This document shows, one piece after another, positions 20,632 to 31,860 of a stretch of 64,000 bases of DNA. The notes below the pieces were generated by a model. It saw only the letters and a program-made list of their open reading frames with translations, had not been told where the DNA came from and did not search any database. The DNA lies in assembly GCA_029204225.1 (NCBI GenBank), contig CM055109.1, positions 42,813,862 to 42,877,861 of the forward strand. The letters run 5' to 3'. The first letter of the stretch is position 1, and each line of letters begins with the position of its first letter. Source of the stretch: Diphasiastrum complanatum. Taxonomy: Eukaryota; Streptophyta; Lycopodiopsida; Lycopodiales; Lycopodiaceae. A program made the translations under genes and the position numbers.

Positions 20632-23600
20632 GAATCAACAAGCCAAAGGAGATCAAGGGAACATTGCTCAAGAGGAAGAAGAAGAGGATGGATTCAACAC
20701 ATCCTTAATGGTTGCATCTACACCAACTTCAAGTCAAGACACATGGTGGATAGATAGTGGGGCTAGTTCCCACATGTCCTTTAACAAGCATTATTTTTCT
20801 ACTCTTCTATCTTGTAATGACTCTAAGAAGTCAATATACACTGCTAGTGATCAAGCATGCAAGATAGATGGCATAGGATCTATATCTCTTTGCTTAGGCA
20901 CATCTAAGAGGATAGATCTAGATAATGTTTTGTATGTTCCTACCATTTCAAGAAACTTGCTCAGTGTAGAACAATTAATGGACAATGGACTAGATGTACA
21001 TTTCAAGAATGGAGTTTGTTCCATATTGAAAAATGATAAGTGCATAGCTAGTGGCATTAAGCAAGGTAGACTTTTCAAGTTGGATGCTAATGTTGCAAGT
21101 GAAAGTGTGAACTTGGCTAGGGAGGAGCTAACTCAAGTGGAGCTTTGGCATAAGAGATTAGGCCATCCTAATCTTCAATCTATGGATTCAATGGCAAGCA
21201 AGGAACTAGCTCTCGGCCTACCAAGAGCTTTCAAGAAGTGTGGAAAGATGTGTGAGGCATGTGGCCTTGCAAAGTCACACAAGTCTTCTTACAAGAGATC
21301 TTCATCAAGATCTCTCTCTCCCTTGGATCTCATACATTCTGATGTACATAGTTTTTCACATGCAAGTAATGGAGGTGCTTTGATGTATGTAGCTTTTATA
21401 GATGATTGTACTAGAATTACATAGATTGAGTTACTATCAGAGAAAAGTCTTGTTTATGAAGCATTCATTAAGTTCAAGTCTCTAGTAGAGAAACAACTTA
21501 GTACTTCTATCAAAGCACTAAGATGTGATAATGGAGGAGAATACACCTCCAATAAAATGAAAGACTTTTGTGAGATCAATGGTATTAAGTTACAATACAC
21601 TTGTTCCTACACCCCTCAACAATGGGGTGGCCGAGAGTCAAAATAGGAGCCTATGTGAGTGTGCAAAGTCCTTGAGGCTTGATGCATCACTTCCCATCTC
21701 ATTTTGGGGAGAAGCCATAACATGTGCTAATTATTTGTGTAATAGACTTCCTAGTAGTGCTATAGATGGGATCTCACCTTATCAAGCCTTGTTTGATAAG
21801 AAATCCAATGTAGAAGATTTTAAGATCTTTGGATGTACTTGTTATGTACACATTCCTTTGGAGACTCCTTCAAAGGAATCTTTGTTGGCTATGGAGAAAA
21901 TAGCAAGGGATATAGGATATATGATCCTACATTCAAGAAAGTAAAGGTAAGCAAGGATGTACTTTTTGATGAGTCACAATCTGCTAAGAGCTTGTCAAAT
22001 GGATCTAACCCATTGTGCATTGAAGATCTTGACAAATCCGAGGAGGATCTTGACAAAGCCAATGAGGATCATGACAAAGCCGAGGATGGAGATTTGGATC
22101 CGAGTCAAAAGGGGCCAAGAAGATCATCAAGGAGCAAGGCCGAGCCCTCAAGGCTCACCTACATCGACAAGGAAAAGCAAAAGGAAGACTCTACACCTTC
22201 TACCTCTTACTCCTTTTTAGCTACATTGCTTGAAGAACCATCATCTTTTGAAGAAGCATGTAAATCTAAAATTTGGAGCGATGCAATGCAGGTAGAGTAT
22301 GATGCATTAGAAGAGAATCATACTTGGAATCTTGTAAATCTTCCAAGAGGAAAGAAACCACTTGCATGTAAGTGGATTTATAGAATTAAGTACAATCAAG
22401 ATGGATCTATTAGTAAGTACAAAGCTAGGCTTGTTGCTAAGGGATTTCTTCAAATAAAAGGATTGGATTATGAAGAAACATTTGCACCTGTAGCTAAGCT
22501 TGTAACTATTAGATTAATCATTTGCATTGCTACTTTGTTCAAATGGGATCTGTACCAAATGGATGTGACAAATGCCTTCTTTAATGGCTTCTTAGAAGAG
22601 GAAATCTACATGATGCAACCCGAGGGCTTCATCAAGGTTGGTGAGGAGCAAAAGGTGTGCTACTTAAGGAAGAGCCTATATGGCTTGAAGCAAGCACCTA
22701 GAGCTTGGTACTCTAGGTTGCATGATTTTTTCTATTCCCTTGGCTTTGTACTAAGTGCTTATGAACCTTCTTTATATTTCAAATGTAATGAAGGAAAGAT
22801 CATCATTTTGGTTCTTTATGTTGATGACATCATTATGACAGGAAATGATGATGATGGCATAGGCAGAGTAAAAGTTGACTTATCTAGTGAGTTAAAGATG
22901 GTAGATCTAGGCTTCCTAAAGTTTATACCTGGCATAGAAGTGTCTAGAAGTAGCAATTGTACTTTCATAAGTCAATCTAAGTATGCTACTTCCATTCTTG
23001 AAATATTTGGTATGAAAGATTGTAAGGGAATTGACACCCCTATGGAGCATGTTGTGAAAGCAACTAATGAAGGTGATGAAGCATCCTTTGAGGACATCAC
23101 CCTCTTTAGGAAGCTTATAGGCTCTCTAATCTATTTAACCATCACTAGACCTGACTTAAGTTTTTTGTGTAAGCAAGTTGAGTCAAAGTATGCAAGCTCC
23201 TTTAGTTCATCATTGGAAAAGTGCCAAGAGAGTACTTAGATATGTTTCTAGTACTAGATTTTTTGGCATACTTTATGAAGGATCTAACTTGCACTTGAGC
23301 GCCTACTTGGATTCAGATTTTGCAGGTGACAAGATGGATAGGAAGTCTATTAGTGCATTTGCAACATTTCTATTTTGGAGGAGTGATATCTTGGCTTTCC
23401 AAAAAGCAAGATACAATCTCACTATCTTCTTGTGAAGCTGAGTACAAGGCATTGACTTCAACAACCAAAGAGCTCCTATGGCTAAGAAGACTCTTGATGG
23501 AACTACATGTGCTAGAGGCCGAGGAGATCCCTTACATATGTTGTGACAATCAAGCTTCTCAACAAATTGCTTCAAATCCTATCTTCCATGCTAGAACAAA

Positions 23601-23793
23601 GCATATTGAGATAGCTCACCACTTTGTGAGAGAGAAGGTACAATCCAAGGAAGTGCAACTACATCATGTACCATCATCCGAATGCATAGCTGATATCTTA
23701 ACCAAACCATTGTCCAAAGATCCATTTTTTCAGTTAAGATATGCTTTTGGAATTGTAGATAGATGTACACTAGATTTGCCAAGTTACAAGTGA
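20632..23793 (+). pseudogene. A2 pol: protease, integrase, RT, RNase H (broken)
   Basis: Protease WWIDSGASSH (about 20747), GAG-pre-integrase LWHKRLGHPN and MCEACGLAKSHK, and integrase IHSDVHSFSH and DNGGEYTS are all present. A TAG at 21422-21424 lies at exactly the same codon as in A1. Further private lesions are a shift at TPQQ near 21620 and a 20-base loss near 21868. RT carries KARLVAKGFLQ, YQMDVTNAFFNG, YGLKQAPRAWYS and YVDDIIM. The +1 T near 23163 is shared with A1. RNase H (23178-23793) has an extra shift near 23373 and ends with ADILTKPLSK and LPSYK. It is not functional as it stands. Confidence 0.93.
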
Positions 23794-23800
23794 GGAGGAG
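23789..23800 (+). promoter_or_regulatory. A2 polypurine tract
   Basis: AGTGAGGAGGAG directly precedes the 3' LTR start TGTTG at 23801. Confidence 0.85.
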
Positions 23801-24653
23801 TGTTGAAAATTGTCACTTCTCACTTGACATTGGTTCATGTAAATATTGATCAAACATTAGAATATGTTGATGATATGATTTCACACGTGTGGAGCCTGTT
23901 CCCACGTCTGCAAGGATGTACTTTCCATATTTGTATATATCCAAATTGATTTTGTATCATTCTAGTTAGTGTGAACATGAAATGACTAGTTTTTAGTCAA
24001 GTTGACTAGTCACCTACAAATTAGCTTTTCCTTGCATGTACATGAGTAAATGCTCCCACATGGCAAGTGCATGTTCACACGTGTGTATAGAGTACTAGAA
24101 GATAAGAGTTGACGATTTTCCTTAGATCCTATTTTGTAGGGAATATTCTTATATTCTAGGAGACTAGCTTTTTGGATTTTTTTAAGATCAACTATTGGAT
24201 AAGGATCAAGGATGGATCAAATGGATAGATCTGAGTGATGTGGCACTCTTCACATGTGTGAAGGCCTGCTCGACTGTACCAGACTCATGGATGTACTTTA
24301 TCCATAAAAGAATCATCATTTTGCTAAGAAGATTGATGAGACTTTTGCACTCTACACTTTTGTGAGATTTCTAGTCATTTGTCTTGTGATTTTTATGTAT
24401 GATTGCTATCTAGTATCATTGTACTTGTTGTTTCAGGTGCAGGCCGTAGAGTGGACAGTACTCCACACGTGTGAGGCCGCTCTCACTAAAAAATGATGTG
24501 TTGATCCATTGCTCTTGCTTAAATCCAAGTGTAGTGAATCTAGATCAAGATCTAATGTGTAGAACTTGATAGATTCATTGATTAAGCAACCAATAACTCT
24601 CTATGATTATAAAGTACAATCATTATTGTCCTAAAAACTGTAAAATTTTATCA
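23801..24653 (+). repeat. A2 3' LTR
   Basis: 853 bp, TGTTGAAAATTG to TTTTATCA. It matches the A1 LTRs. CACACGTGTG lies near 23882, 24075 and 24465. Confidence 0.95.
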
Positions 24654-25168
24654 AATACAAAGCTCTATTTTGAGTGGTATAGTTTACAAGTGGATGTAGA
24701 TATTGAAAATGTAATATTCTATTCATTTGTAGTTCTTTTCATTTTGATTCATATTTTTTTACTGTCATTGTTTGTAATTTGTTGATTCACGTATTTTGTG
24801 ATGATAGTTCACTCTTGAGCCGTATACTCCTGACAATGTATATAGATTTCGGCAAGAGTTGATCAAAACCTATGTACAGAACAGTGTAAGCATTCCACTT
24901 GAAATTGAGGGCCCTCAAAAACAAGCTGCTCCTATCTTAACAGCCTTTCAGGTTGCTCATGATGCATATATTATTATATATGATAAAAAAAAATAGACTC
25001 TCCTTCCCAATACCGAGCCTAGGCGATATTATAGTAGAGAGGCCTCTTGTCTTAAAAGGCATAGAAGTCCTTCCCTAAACAGAGGAAGACAAGATAATAG
25101 AAGAGGGAACTGCTGTCTTATCATTTCCTAATGCTGATACTGAAAATATAGAAAAATTTACTGAATAG
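24654..25168 (+). pseudogene. Ulp1/C48-like protease, distal exons
   Basis: The exon cut by A2 continues in frame from the AATAC duplication: NTKLYFEWYSLQVDVDIEN, with a donor AAAT|GTAATA at 24710/24711. After an intron ending GATGATAG (24807) the next exon reads FTLEPYTPDNVYRFRQELIK and on to a run of nine A (about 24985-24995), where a +1 shift is needed. The new frame gives DIIVERPLVLKGIEVLP, one TAA, then TEEDKIIEEGTAVLSFPN, ending at TAG 25166-25168. The two exon joins keep phase, which supports a real spliced gene rather than chance frames. The product is the C-terminal part of the protease-like protein. Confidence 0.5.
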
Positions 25169-25509
25169 AGATCCATTTGTAAATAGAGATACCTAAAAAA
25201 AAAAAGATACAATCTTTCATTTAAACAAACCGTTTATGGGATTTTTATTGATATCAATATAGATTCTTACAATCAGGTTGTGTTCATAGTGTAATACTAG
25301 AATGCAATTTTCTATATTGATAAAAAGACATGATGATTGGCATGTATTTGCTAATAATGAATCTTAGTGGCCTTCCATAAGTTGGATTTTTTTGCCAATA
25401 TCTCTACATTTGATCTCGAGCTCATGTCATTCACATACCTGCATAAAACGAATACAAAGTGAGTTACGATTAGTACAAATATTATATTAGAAAATTTTGA
25501 TCGAAACTA
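25169..25509. other. No recognised content
   Basis: AT-rich. No open frame of note, no repeat shared with the rest of the window. Confidence 0.5.
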
Positions 25510-25830
25510 TTAATAAAGAATCGAGTGTTTACAGTTACTTATGAGTTTACCATTGAAAATGAATCTGAAGTCTAAAAGTACATCATCTTGTAGGAGCAAT
25601 AGTTCCCGCCTGATGTAATTTAGACTCCAATCTTCTTCCACCTCAACACATGTCAAAACGACATCATTGTATATAATTTTAATATTTTTTCTTATTGAAT
25701 GTCCATTGGCTTCCAAGTCTTGATCGAGTGGCACCCATTTACCTTTATTTTTTTTCCATCTTTGATAATGGAAACATAAGCTCAACATTTGTTTTTCAAT
25801 TTGATAATGGAGGCACATGGAAGACATTTT
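25510..25830 (-). CDS. Unidentified ORF, possibly an exon
   Basis: About 105 codons on the minus strand. The useful part reads KGKWVPLDQDLEANGHS, IIYNDVVLTCVEVEEDWSLN and YIRRELLLLQDDVLLDFRFI, a strand/helix alternation with acidic and hydrophobic spacing that looks coding. It could end at a donor-like TAAG|TAAC near 25535-25545. I recognise no family. The WVP word also occurs in the next ORF upstream (26080-26480), after a similar hydrophobic-charged stretch, so the two may be related exons of one minus-strand gene that faces the protease gene. Confidence 0.3.
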   Translation of the reverse strand, partial: KMSSMCLHYQIEKQMLSLCFHYQRWKKNKGKWVPLDQDLEANGHSIRKNIKIIYNDVVLTCVEVEEDWSLNYIRRELLLLQDDVLLDFRFIFNGKLISNCKHSILY

Positions 25831-26079
25831 AATGACACTTGAAAAGAAATCCAGAAATATATTTAAGGAAATAAATCAACTCAATCTGACTGTTTTTGAT
25901 CTCGTGCTGATCCATTCATCACTTTCAAAACTAGGTAATGAAATTGAGACTATTTATCCAAAATCTCTTTTTGTATCAAGAATGTACATTGATTCATAAA
26001 AAACGATCTGACTATCAGCTAGATCTTAAAGTTTACTATTAGATATTTATGATTGACAAAAATCAAAGTACCAAGAATA

Positions 26080-26480
26080 TCAATACTCATAGTTGTTTTT
26101 TTTGTGATCTAGACGGTTGAATCCTTGCACATTTATCTTTGAATGCATATATACATGTTGGACTAGAATCTTAGAAATAGATTTTTCTCTTGATGATGTT
26201 CTGAAATCCAAAATTCTGGCCTTCCAATAAGATCGAAATGATAGTTTTGACCTTTTGCTTTTTTGAAATGCTCCTCTTGATGATGGATGCATCAAAACCC
26301 AATAATTTTTTGAATATTTTCTTGGCACCCATAATCCATTATCATCTTTCTCGTTGAATAGAAGCACAATGTCGATTGAGGAGCATGGCTTCCTTGATAG
26401 TGCCATTCGTAAGTGCAGGCAAAAATCTGAAACACTGAAATATAAATCTGAAAATATGCATAGACAAAAAGCCATGAATG
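26080..26480 (-). CDS. Unidentified ORF with WVP motif
   Basis: About 130 codons on the minus strand: CSSIDIVLLFNEKDDNGLWV, PRKYSKNYWVLMHPSSRGAF, then a basic stretch ending KINVQGFNRLDHKKNN. No signal peptide beyond a hydrophobic start (MAFCLCIFSDLYF) that may be non-coding. It resembles the ORF at 25510-25830 around the words G(K/L)WVP. No known family is recognised. It may be a native gene remnant or cargo of an older element. Confidence 0.28.
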
Positions 26481-26869
26481 TAAAACTATGTGTTGGCGAA
26501 AATTTGAAACATTGATCTATTTGGCGCCATGAATTATCTCTAGTTAACCTTGTTAACCATGATTTGACAATGCATATACATTAATGGTACATCAATTTTC
26601 TCATCTCAACCATCTGCCATATTCATTTTCAATATTTTTGGGTCTCTTCGGACAATGATGAGGTGAAGGACATGCCTCATTAACCAATAGAATTTTCACA
26701 TGTTGCCTGATGAAATAACAATATATTTAAAAAGTTTTTATTTAATTAATATTCGCAAAATTCTACATTATGTAGAACCCCGATTTCAAGGTTTCAATTG
26801 ATCCACATGACAACGAAATAAGAAAAAAATAAAAAAAATCTTTTTCAAAGGCCCTCTTCGGGCTCTAAG
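26481..26869. other. No recognised content
   Basis: AT-rich. No open frame, repeat or motif stands out. Confidence 0.5.
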
Positions 26870-28284
26870 TTTCTCTAATGCTTTAAGCCAATTCTATTTG
26901 AATCCTGGCATGGCACATTGGCAAATGGTGAAAAAAATTCTGCAATATCTGAAGAGTACCCAAAACATGGGATAAACCTACAAAGCAAACAAAGAAGGCA
27001 AAGGATTCGAGCTGCAATACTATAGTGATGCAAGTTGAGCGAGCTGCAAAGATGACAACAAGTCCATGATAGGAGGATGTTCGATTGCGTGCAGAGCAGC
27101 AATTAGCTGGACATACAAGAAACAAACCTTGGTGGCTCAATCTTATTTCATTAATCTGGCTCCAACTATCATTGGTATGGATTTTTCTTTGTAGTCCATC
27201 ATTCGGTACTGCTTCAGCACTTTCTTGGCATACTCTAACTGACTCAGATGCATTTCTCTTCTCATTCGATTTTTTCTGATTTCTAGCCCAAGACATTATG
27301 TTGTTTCTCCTAGATCTATGATTTTATAACTTTTAGAAATTTGACTGTTCATTTTTTTATTAGCATCAAGAAATTTTCTATCATTAGGGAGTCATCTACA
27401 AATATAGTCAGAATCACAAAATTTCTTTCTACTTTTTTTATATAGATATTATAGTCTGGTTGTGTGAGAATGTAATCTAGAGACTTCAGAAGACCATCGA
27501 TCTTCTTATACCAAGATTGTGATGTCTGCTTTAGACCATAAATGCATCGTTGCAACCAACAAACATATTGTCGATTGTCGGGGTCTTCGAATCCTTCCGG
27601 GTGCTTCATGAAGATTTTTTCCTCTAGATCTCCGTAGAGAAAGACTGTCTTTACATCAATCTGGTGAATTTCTAGATTGTATTGAGTTGCGTATGCAAGG
27701 AGCAATCAAATGCTTTTCATTTTCACCATTGGTGAATACATATCAAAGTAATTGATGCCGTACCTTTGTGTGTAGTCTTTAGGCCATCTGATTTGATTTT
27801 TCTTTTGTAGACCCATTTGCAGTCCACGATCTGTTTATTTTCATAGAGTGGCTCTAGTGTCCATGCCTCAATATGTCTCATTGATTCAATTTCCTTTGAC
27901 ATTGCTTGCTTTCAGAATTCACCTTTTGGACTCTGGATAGCTTCTTGATACGTTGCTGGTTCTTCAATAAAGCTGCGATATTCGAACTCTGTTTTTTCAC
28001 TCCATTAAAGGTTGTCAGTGTATCATTCTAGACGTCTTCTTTGTCTTGTCAACCTTCTGGATTCGATTTGTCGCTGTTCAAATGTTTCTTCTTCGTCGGG
28101 TTGAACTTCGGCTTCCTGCTTCTCTCGAGTATGGGGCTCGACATTTTGATTTGATGTTTGCTCTTGATCTCCCTCTTGAATCGGCAGTAGTGTGAAGATC
28201 TCATGTCCCTTTTCTTCCTTTAATCCAAGGAATGTGGACTCGTCAAACTTCACATATCTACTCGACACAACTTTCTTTGTGGTT
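26870..28284 (-). pseudogene. Copia element E, part 1: RT and start of RNase H region
   Basis: Minus strand: integrase C-terminal linker (TTKKVVSSRYVKFDES, about 28270), acidic linker, then RT with IHQIDVKTVFLYGDLEE, YGLKQTSQSWYK and FVDDSLM (the YVDD position is FVDD). Out of frame further down are LGLEIRKNRMRR and MHLSQLEYAKKVLKQYRMMD at 27290-27180, and possible RNase H sequence to about 26870. The words resemble Tnt1/Tork-type copia elements rather than the A and C families. Many stops mark it as old. It joins part 2 at 43405 exactly across the C2 insertion. Confidence 0.85.
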
Positions 28285-29021
28285 TGTTGAATTTCACACA
28301 TGTGGACTATCCACTACATATACTTGTGATCTCCTAAGGTGTGTAGATGCACCAAGATCAAGACTAGATTGAGATTCAAAATCTATCTTTGAATCTATGG
28401 CAAAAACACACTACTACATGCATTCAATCACTACCAACTCTCACTCACACATGTGGGAAGTATTCAAAAAATATTCTAAGTAAAAACAAGCTGCTCTCCT
28501 CGGGTAGAGAGATAAAAAACATCATGAGCTCTCGGGTAGAGACAGAAAGCTAGAAATCCAATAACTCACAAAATCCATGAAATCACCAAATCAATTAATT
28601 ACAAAATGAGGAGTACAATGATACTAGTAGATCCACAAGCTACCACTATGCTTAACTATGATTGGACCATATTTTGTCACCTCTTGATCCCATTGGATCA
28701 CTGATCCATGCACCTCTTAATTCTATTGGACTATATTCAAGCACACCTCAATTTCCTATTGGACCTCACAAGGTTCCACCTCTAAATTCTATTGGACCTC
28801 TTGGAATTCATCAAACAAAAGGTTTACACTTGTCTACACTCCAATTGGCACGTGTTTAGCCTATTACTCTATTTTGGCTCAATAGTGGCATTACAAGTGG
28901 AAATGCATAATTTGCCATCTATGCCAAATTTATTCCTATCAACATCCTACACCTAGATGCTTGATGTAAAAAACATAAGACCCCTATATCTAACATAGAT
29001 AATCTTTTTCAATTCTTCACA
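28285..29021 (-). repeat. C2 3' LTR
   Basis: 737 bp, TGTTGAATTTC to AATTCTTCACA on the plus strand. It matches 42668-43404 and carries the five-CCAAT array (near 28655-28785). Confidence 0.94.
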
Positions 29022-29036
29022 CTCCTCCTAAAAAAT
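29022..29036 (-). promoter_or_regulatory. C2 polypurine tract
   Basis: The minus strand reads TTTTTTAGGAGGAG before the LTR start TGTGAAG. The same tract is seen in C3 at 50820-50833. Confidence 0.8.
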
Positions 29037-29039
29037 TAT

Positions 29040-31300
29040 CTATGAAGATTTGAACATTGATCTTGATATAACTCCAAGATTAGATCTATGCTTGATGAAA
29101 GCACTTTTGCTCAAAGGCTTGGTGAGTAGATCGGCAATACAAGAGGATGAGTTGACATGTTCCAAATAGATTTCACCTCCAATAAGCTTTTCTCTCACAA
29201 AATGCTGTGCCACTTCTATGTGCTTGCTTCTTGCATGAAATATGGGATTATTGGCAAGAGCTTGGGCTGAGCTGTTATCACACTTGATCATTGGTAGATC
29301 ATCCTCCTTGATGCACTTTAGCTCCATTAATAACCTCTTGATCCAAAGCACTTATTTGGTAGTTGTAGTGAGTGCTTTGTACTCGGTCTCACACGAAGAG
29401 AGCGATATAGTATCTTGCTTTTTGGAAAGCCAAGATATAAGATTGCCTCCAAGAAAGATAGTGTATGCACTAATAGACTTTCAATCCATCTTGTCACTTG
29501 CAAAGTCCAAATTCGAGTAGCCAATAATGGATAGATCTTCACTTTTATAGAGTAGACCATAATCACAAGATGAAGATACATATCTTAAAATCCTCTTGGC
29601 CATTTCCCAATGATGGATCTTAGGATCTTGCATAAATTGACTCAGTTTGTGCACACAAAAACTTAGATCGGGCCTAGTAGTTGTAAGCCAAATCAAGGAG
29701 CCTACAAGACTCCTAAAAAGTGTGATGTCCTCAAAGCATCTTTCATCACCTTTATTAGGATCTTTTAAAATTTGCTCCATTGGAGTATCTATGCTCTTAG
29801 AATTTTCCATATGGAATTTTTTCAACATAGAGTGAGCATATCTAGATTGGCATATAAAGACATAATTTTCATAAAAATCAAATTCTAGGCCTAGGATGTA
29901 ATGCATCTCTCCTAGATCTTGCATTTTAAACTCACATCCAAGTGCTAGCTTGGTTTCATCAACTTGCTTGATACAACTTCCACAAAGAATAATGTCATCA
30001 ACATAAATTAGAAGAATGACAATATTACTATCAACAAACTTCAGATACATGGAAGGATCATAGTCACTAAGAGTAAATCCTAGTGAGATAAGAAAAGAGT
30101 TAAGTCTTGAATACCATGATCTTGGTGCTTGTTTGAGTCCATATAGACTTTTGAAGAGCAAGCACACTTTGGACTCATCCTTGATGAATCCTTGAGGTTG
30201 TTCCATATAGATCTCCTCCTCAAGATAACCATTTAGAAAAGCATTGGATACATCTAATTGGAACACCTTCCACTTGAAGAAACAAGAACAAGAAATAAGA
30301 ATTCTTATTGTCACCATCTTTGCAATGGGTGCAAAGGTCTCCTCATAATCAAGACCATGGATTTGAGCAAATCCTTTGGTACATAATCTTGCTTTATGCT
30401 TGTTGATGGTGCCATCATGATTGAACTTGATCCGAAATACCCACTTGCAACCAATCACATGCTTGTTGGATGGAGGATTCACAAGCTCCCAAGTATTGTT
30501 GGTGATCAATGCATCATACTCTTGCTTCATGGCATCATACCACTCCTTGGTATTGAGTGCCTCTTGTACATTCTTTGGTTCTTCATGAGAGACATAAAAA
30601 ACATAATTAGTGGAATCAAGATCCACTTGTTTGCCTTTATCAACATATGAGAGCCTCTTAGGTTCGGATCTATCTCTCATGGATCTTCTTGGTGAGAAAA
30701 TCCGAGGAGAGTCTTCTTCAAAGCTAGACCCCATCACATCATGATTGTCTTCAAAATCAATAATTGATGATGCATCCATAGATTTCTTAATCTCGGCCTC
30801 TTCAAAAGATGAGTGTTGATCTTCATGAAAGACAACATCTGTACTTTCAATAACTTGAGAAGTAGAGAGTATAAAGACTCTATAGGCGTTCTTGGTGGAT
30901 GAGTATCCAACCATGATCCCTTTGCATGCACTAGGATCTTCCTTCTTCCTTGTTTCCAAGGGAATATGGACAAAGCATAAGCATCCAAAAACTCTAAGGT
31001 GATCAACCTTAGGCTTCTTCAAAAATAAGATTTCATGGTGACTTTCCTCCAAGAGCTATATGTGGGAGCCTATTGCAAAGGTAATTTGCACAATTAATGG
31101 CTTCTCCCCAAAAATCTTTGGGCAAATATGCCTCAATTCTCATAGATTTTGCACATTCACATAGAGATCTATTCTTTCTCTCGGCCACTCTATTTTGAGA
31201 TGGAGAGTAGGCACAAGACAACTCTCTTTTAATGCCTTCAAGCTCACAAAAATCTTAAAATTTATTGGAGATATATTCACCACCTCCATCACTTCTAATG
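29040..31300 (-). pseudogene. C2 pol (integrase part, RT, RNase H)
   Basis: The long frame 29481-31052 covers the integrase C-terminal region (VFGCLCFVHIPLETRKK), the linker (RRSMRDRSEPKRLSYVDKGK), RT with VFQLDVSNAFLNG, YGLKQAPRSWYS and YVDDII, and RNase H as far as SDKMD. A shift there leads to 29327-29581 and 29040-29351 (WIKRLLMELKC, ADLLTKPLSKS). Upstream, 31033-31221 gives NRVAERKNRSLCECAKSM, then SDGGGEYISNK. The protease and the first part of integrase are missing: gag zinc-knuckle sequence passes straight into the integrase core at about 31300. RT is well preserved, so the element is fairly young though not autonomous. Confidence 0.92.
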
Positions 31301-31860
31301 ACCTTTCTTGCTACAATAAAAGCACTTGATCTTCTTCTTCTTGAGCTTGGATGATGAAGCATTAGAGGAATCAAAATCATCTTCCTCCTCATCTTTGTCT
31401 TTGGATTTGACTTTGTCCTTGCTTGAGGATTGTTGATGTTGGTTCTTGCTCCTCCCTTTGTGCTTATCCTTGGCAAAGAGAGCTTTGCCATCATTATGAG
31501 TGAGAGAAAGCTTGTCCATCCTCAAGAGCTTGTACTCTTGTCCTGATTCTTCCGAAATTAGCACACTTTGGAGAGCCTCCAAACTTGGTAGCTCCTCCTT
31601 AATGGCATAGGATTGGACAAGGTTATCAAATTCACTTCTCAAGCCATTGAGAATGAGTTGAACTAGCTCATTTTGATTGATGGAATCACCAATACAAGCA
31701 AGTTCTCTATGAATATCTTTTACTCTCAAAACATAACTAGATGCACTCTCATCACTCTTTTGGCTACTTTGAGAGATTTGATTCCTAAGAGTGAGAAGCC
31801 TAGAGGTATTCTTAGCCTCATAGATAGCCTTGAGACAATCCCAAGCTTCTTTGGCTGTTG
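31301..31860 (-). pseudogene. C2 gag, distal part
   Basis: Minus strand: TAKEAWDCLKAIYEAKNTSR, LLTLRNQISQSSQKSDESAS, ELVQLILNGLRSEFDNLVQ, and a Lys-rich stretch ending IKCFYCSKKGH, where the sequence jumps to integrase. At the upstream end (31849-31860) the C-family match stops in TTGTTGT; the matching upstream piece is at 41681. Confidence 0.9.

Larger units (their letters stand above)
19003..24653 (+). mobile_element. Copia retrotransposon A2 (5' LTR split by inversion)
   Basis: A copy of the A1 family on the plus strand, complete except that the first 606 bp of its 5' LTR now lie at 14694-15299. The target duplication AATAC is seen at 24654-24658 and, inverted, at 15300-15304. It was inserted inside an exon of the Ulp1-like gene. 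Confidence 0.92.

Noticed and set aside
26883-27296. A 137-codon minus ORF as a new gene
   Set aside because: Another frame of the same strand gives copia RT words (LGLEIRKNRMRR, HLSQLEYAKKVL), so this is a shadow of E.
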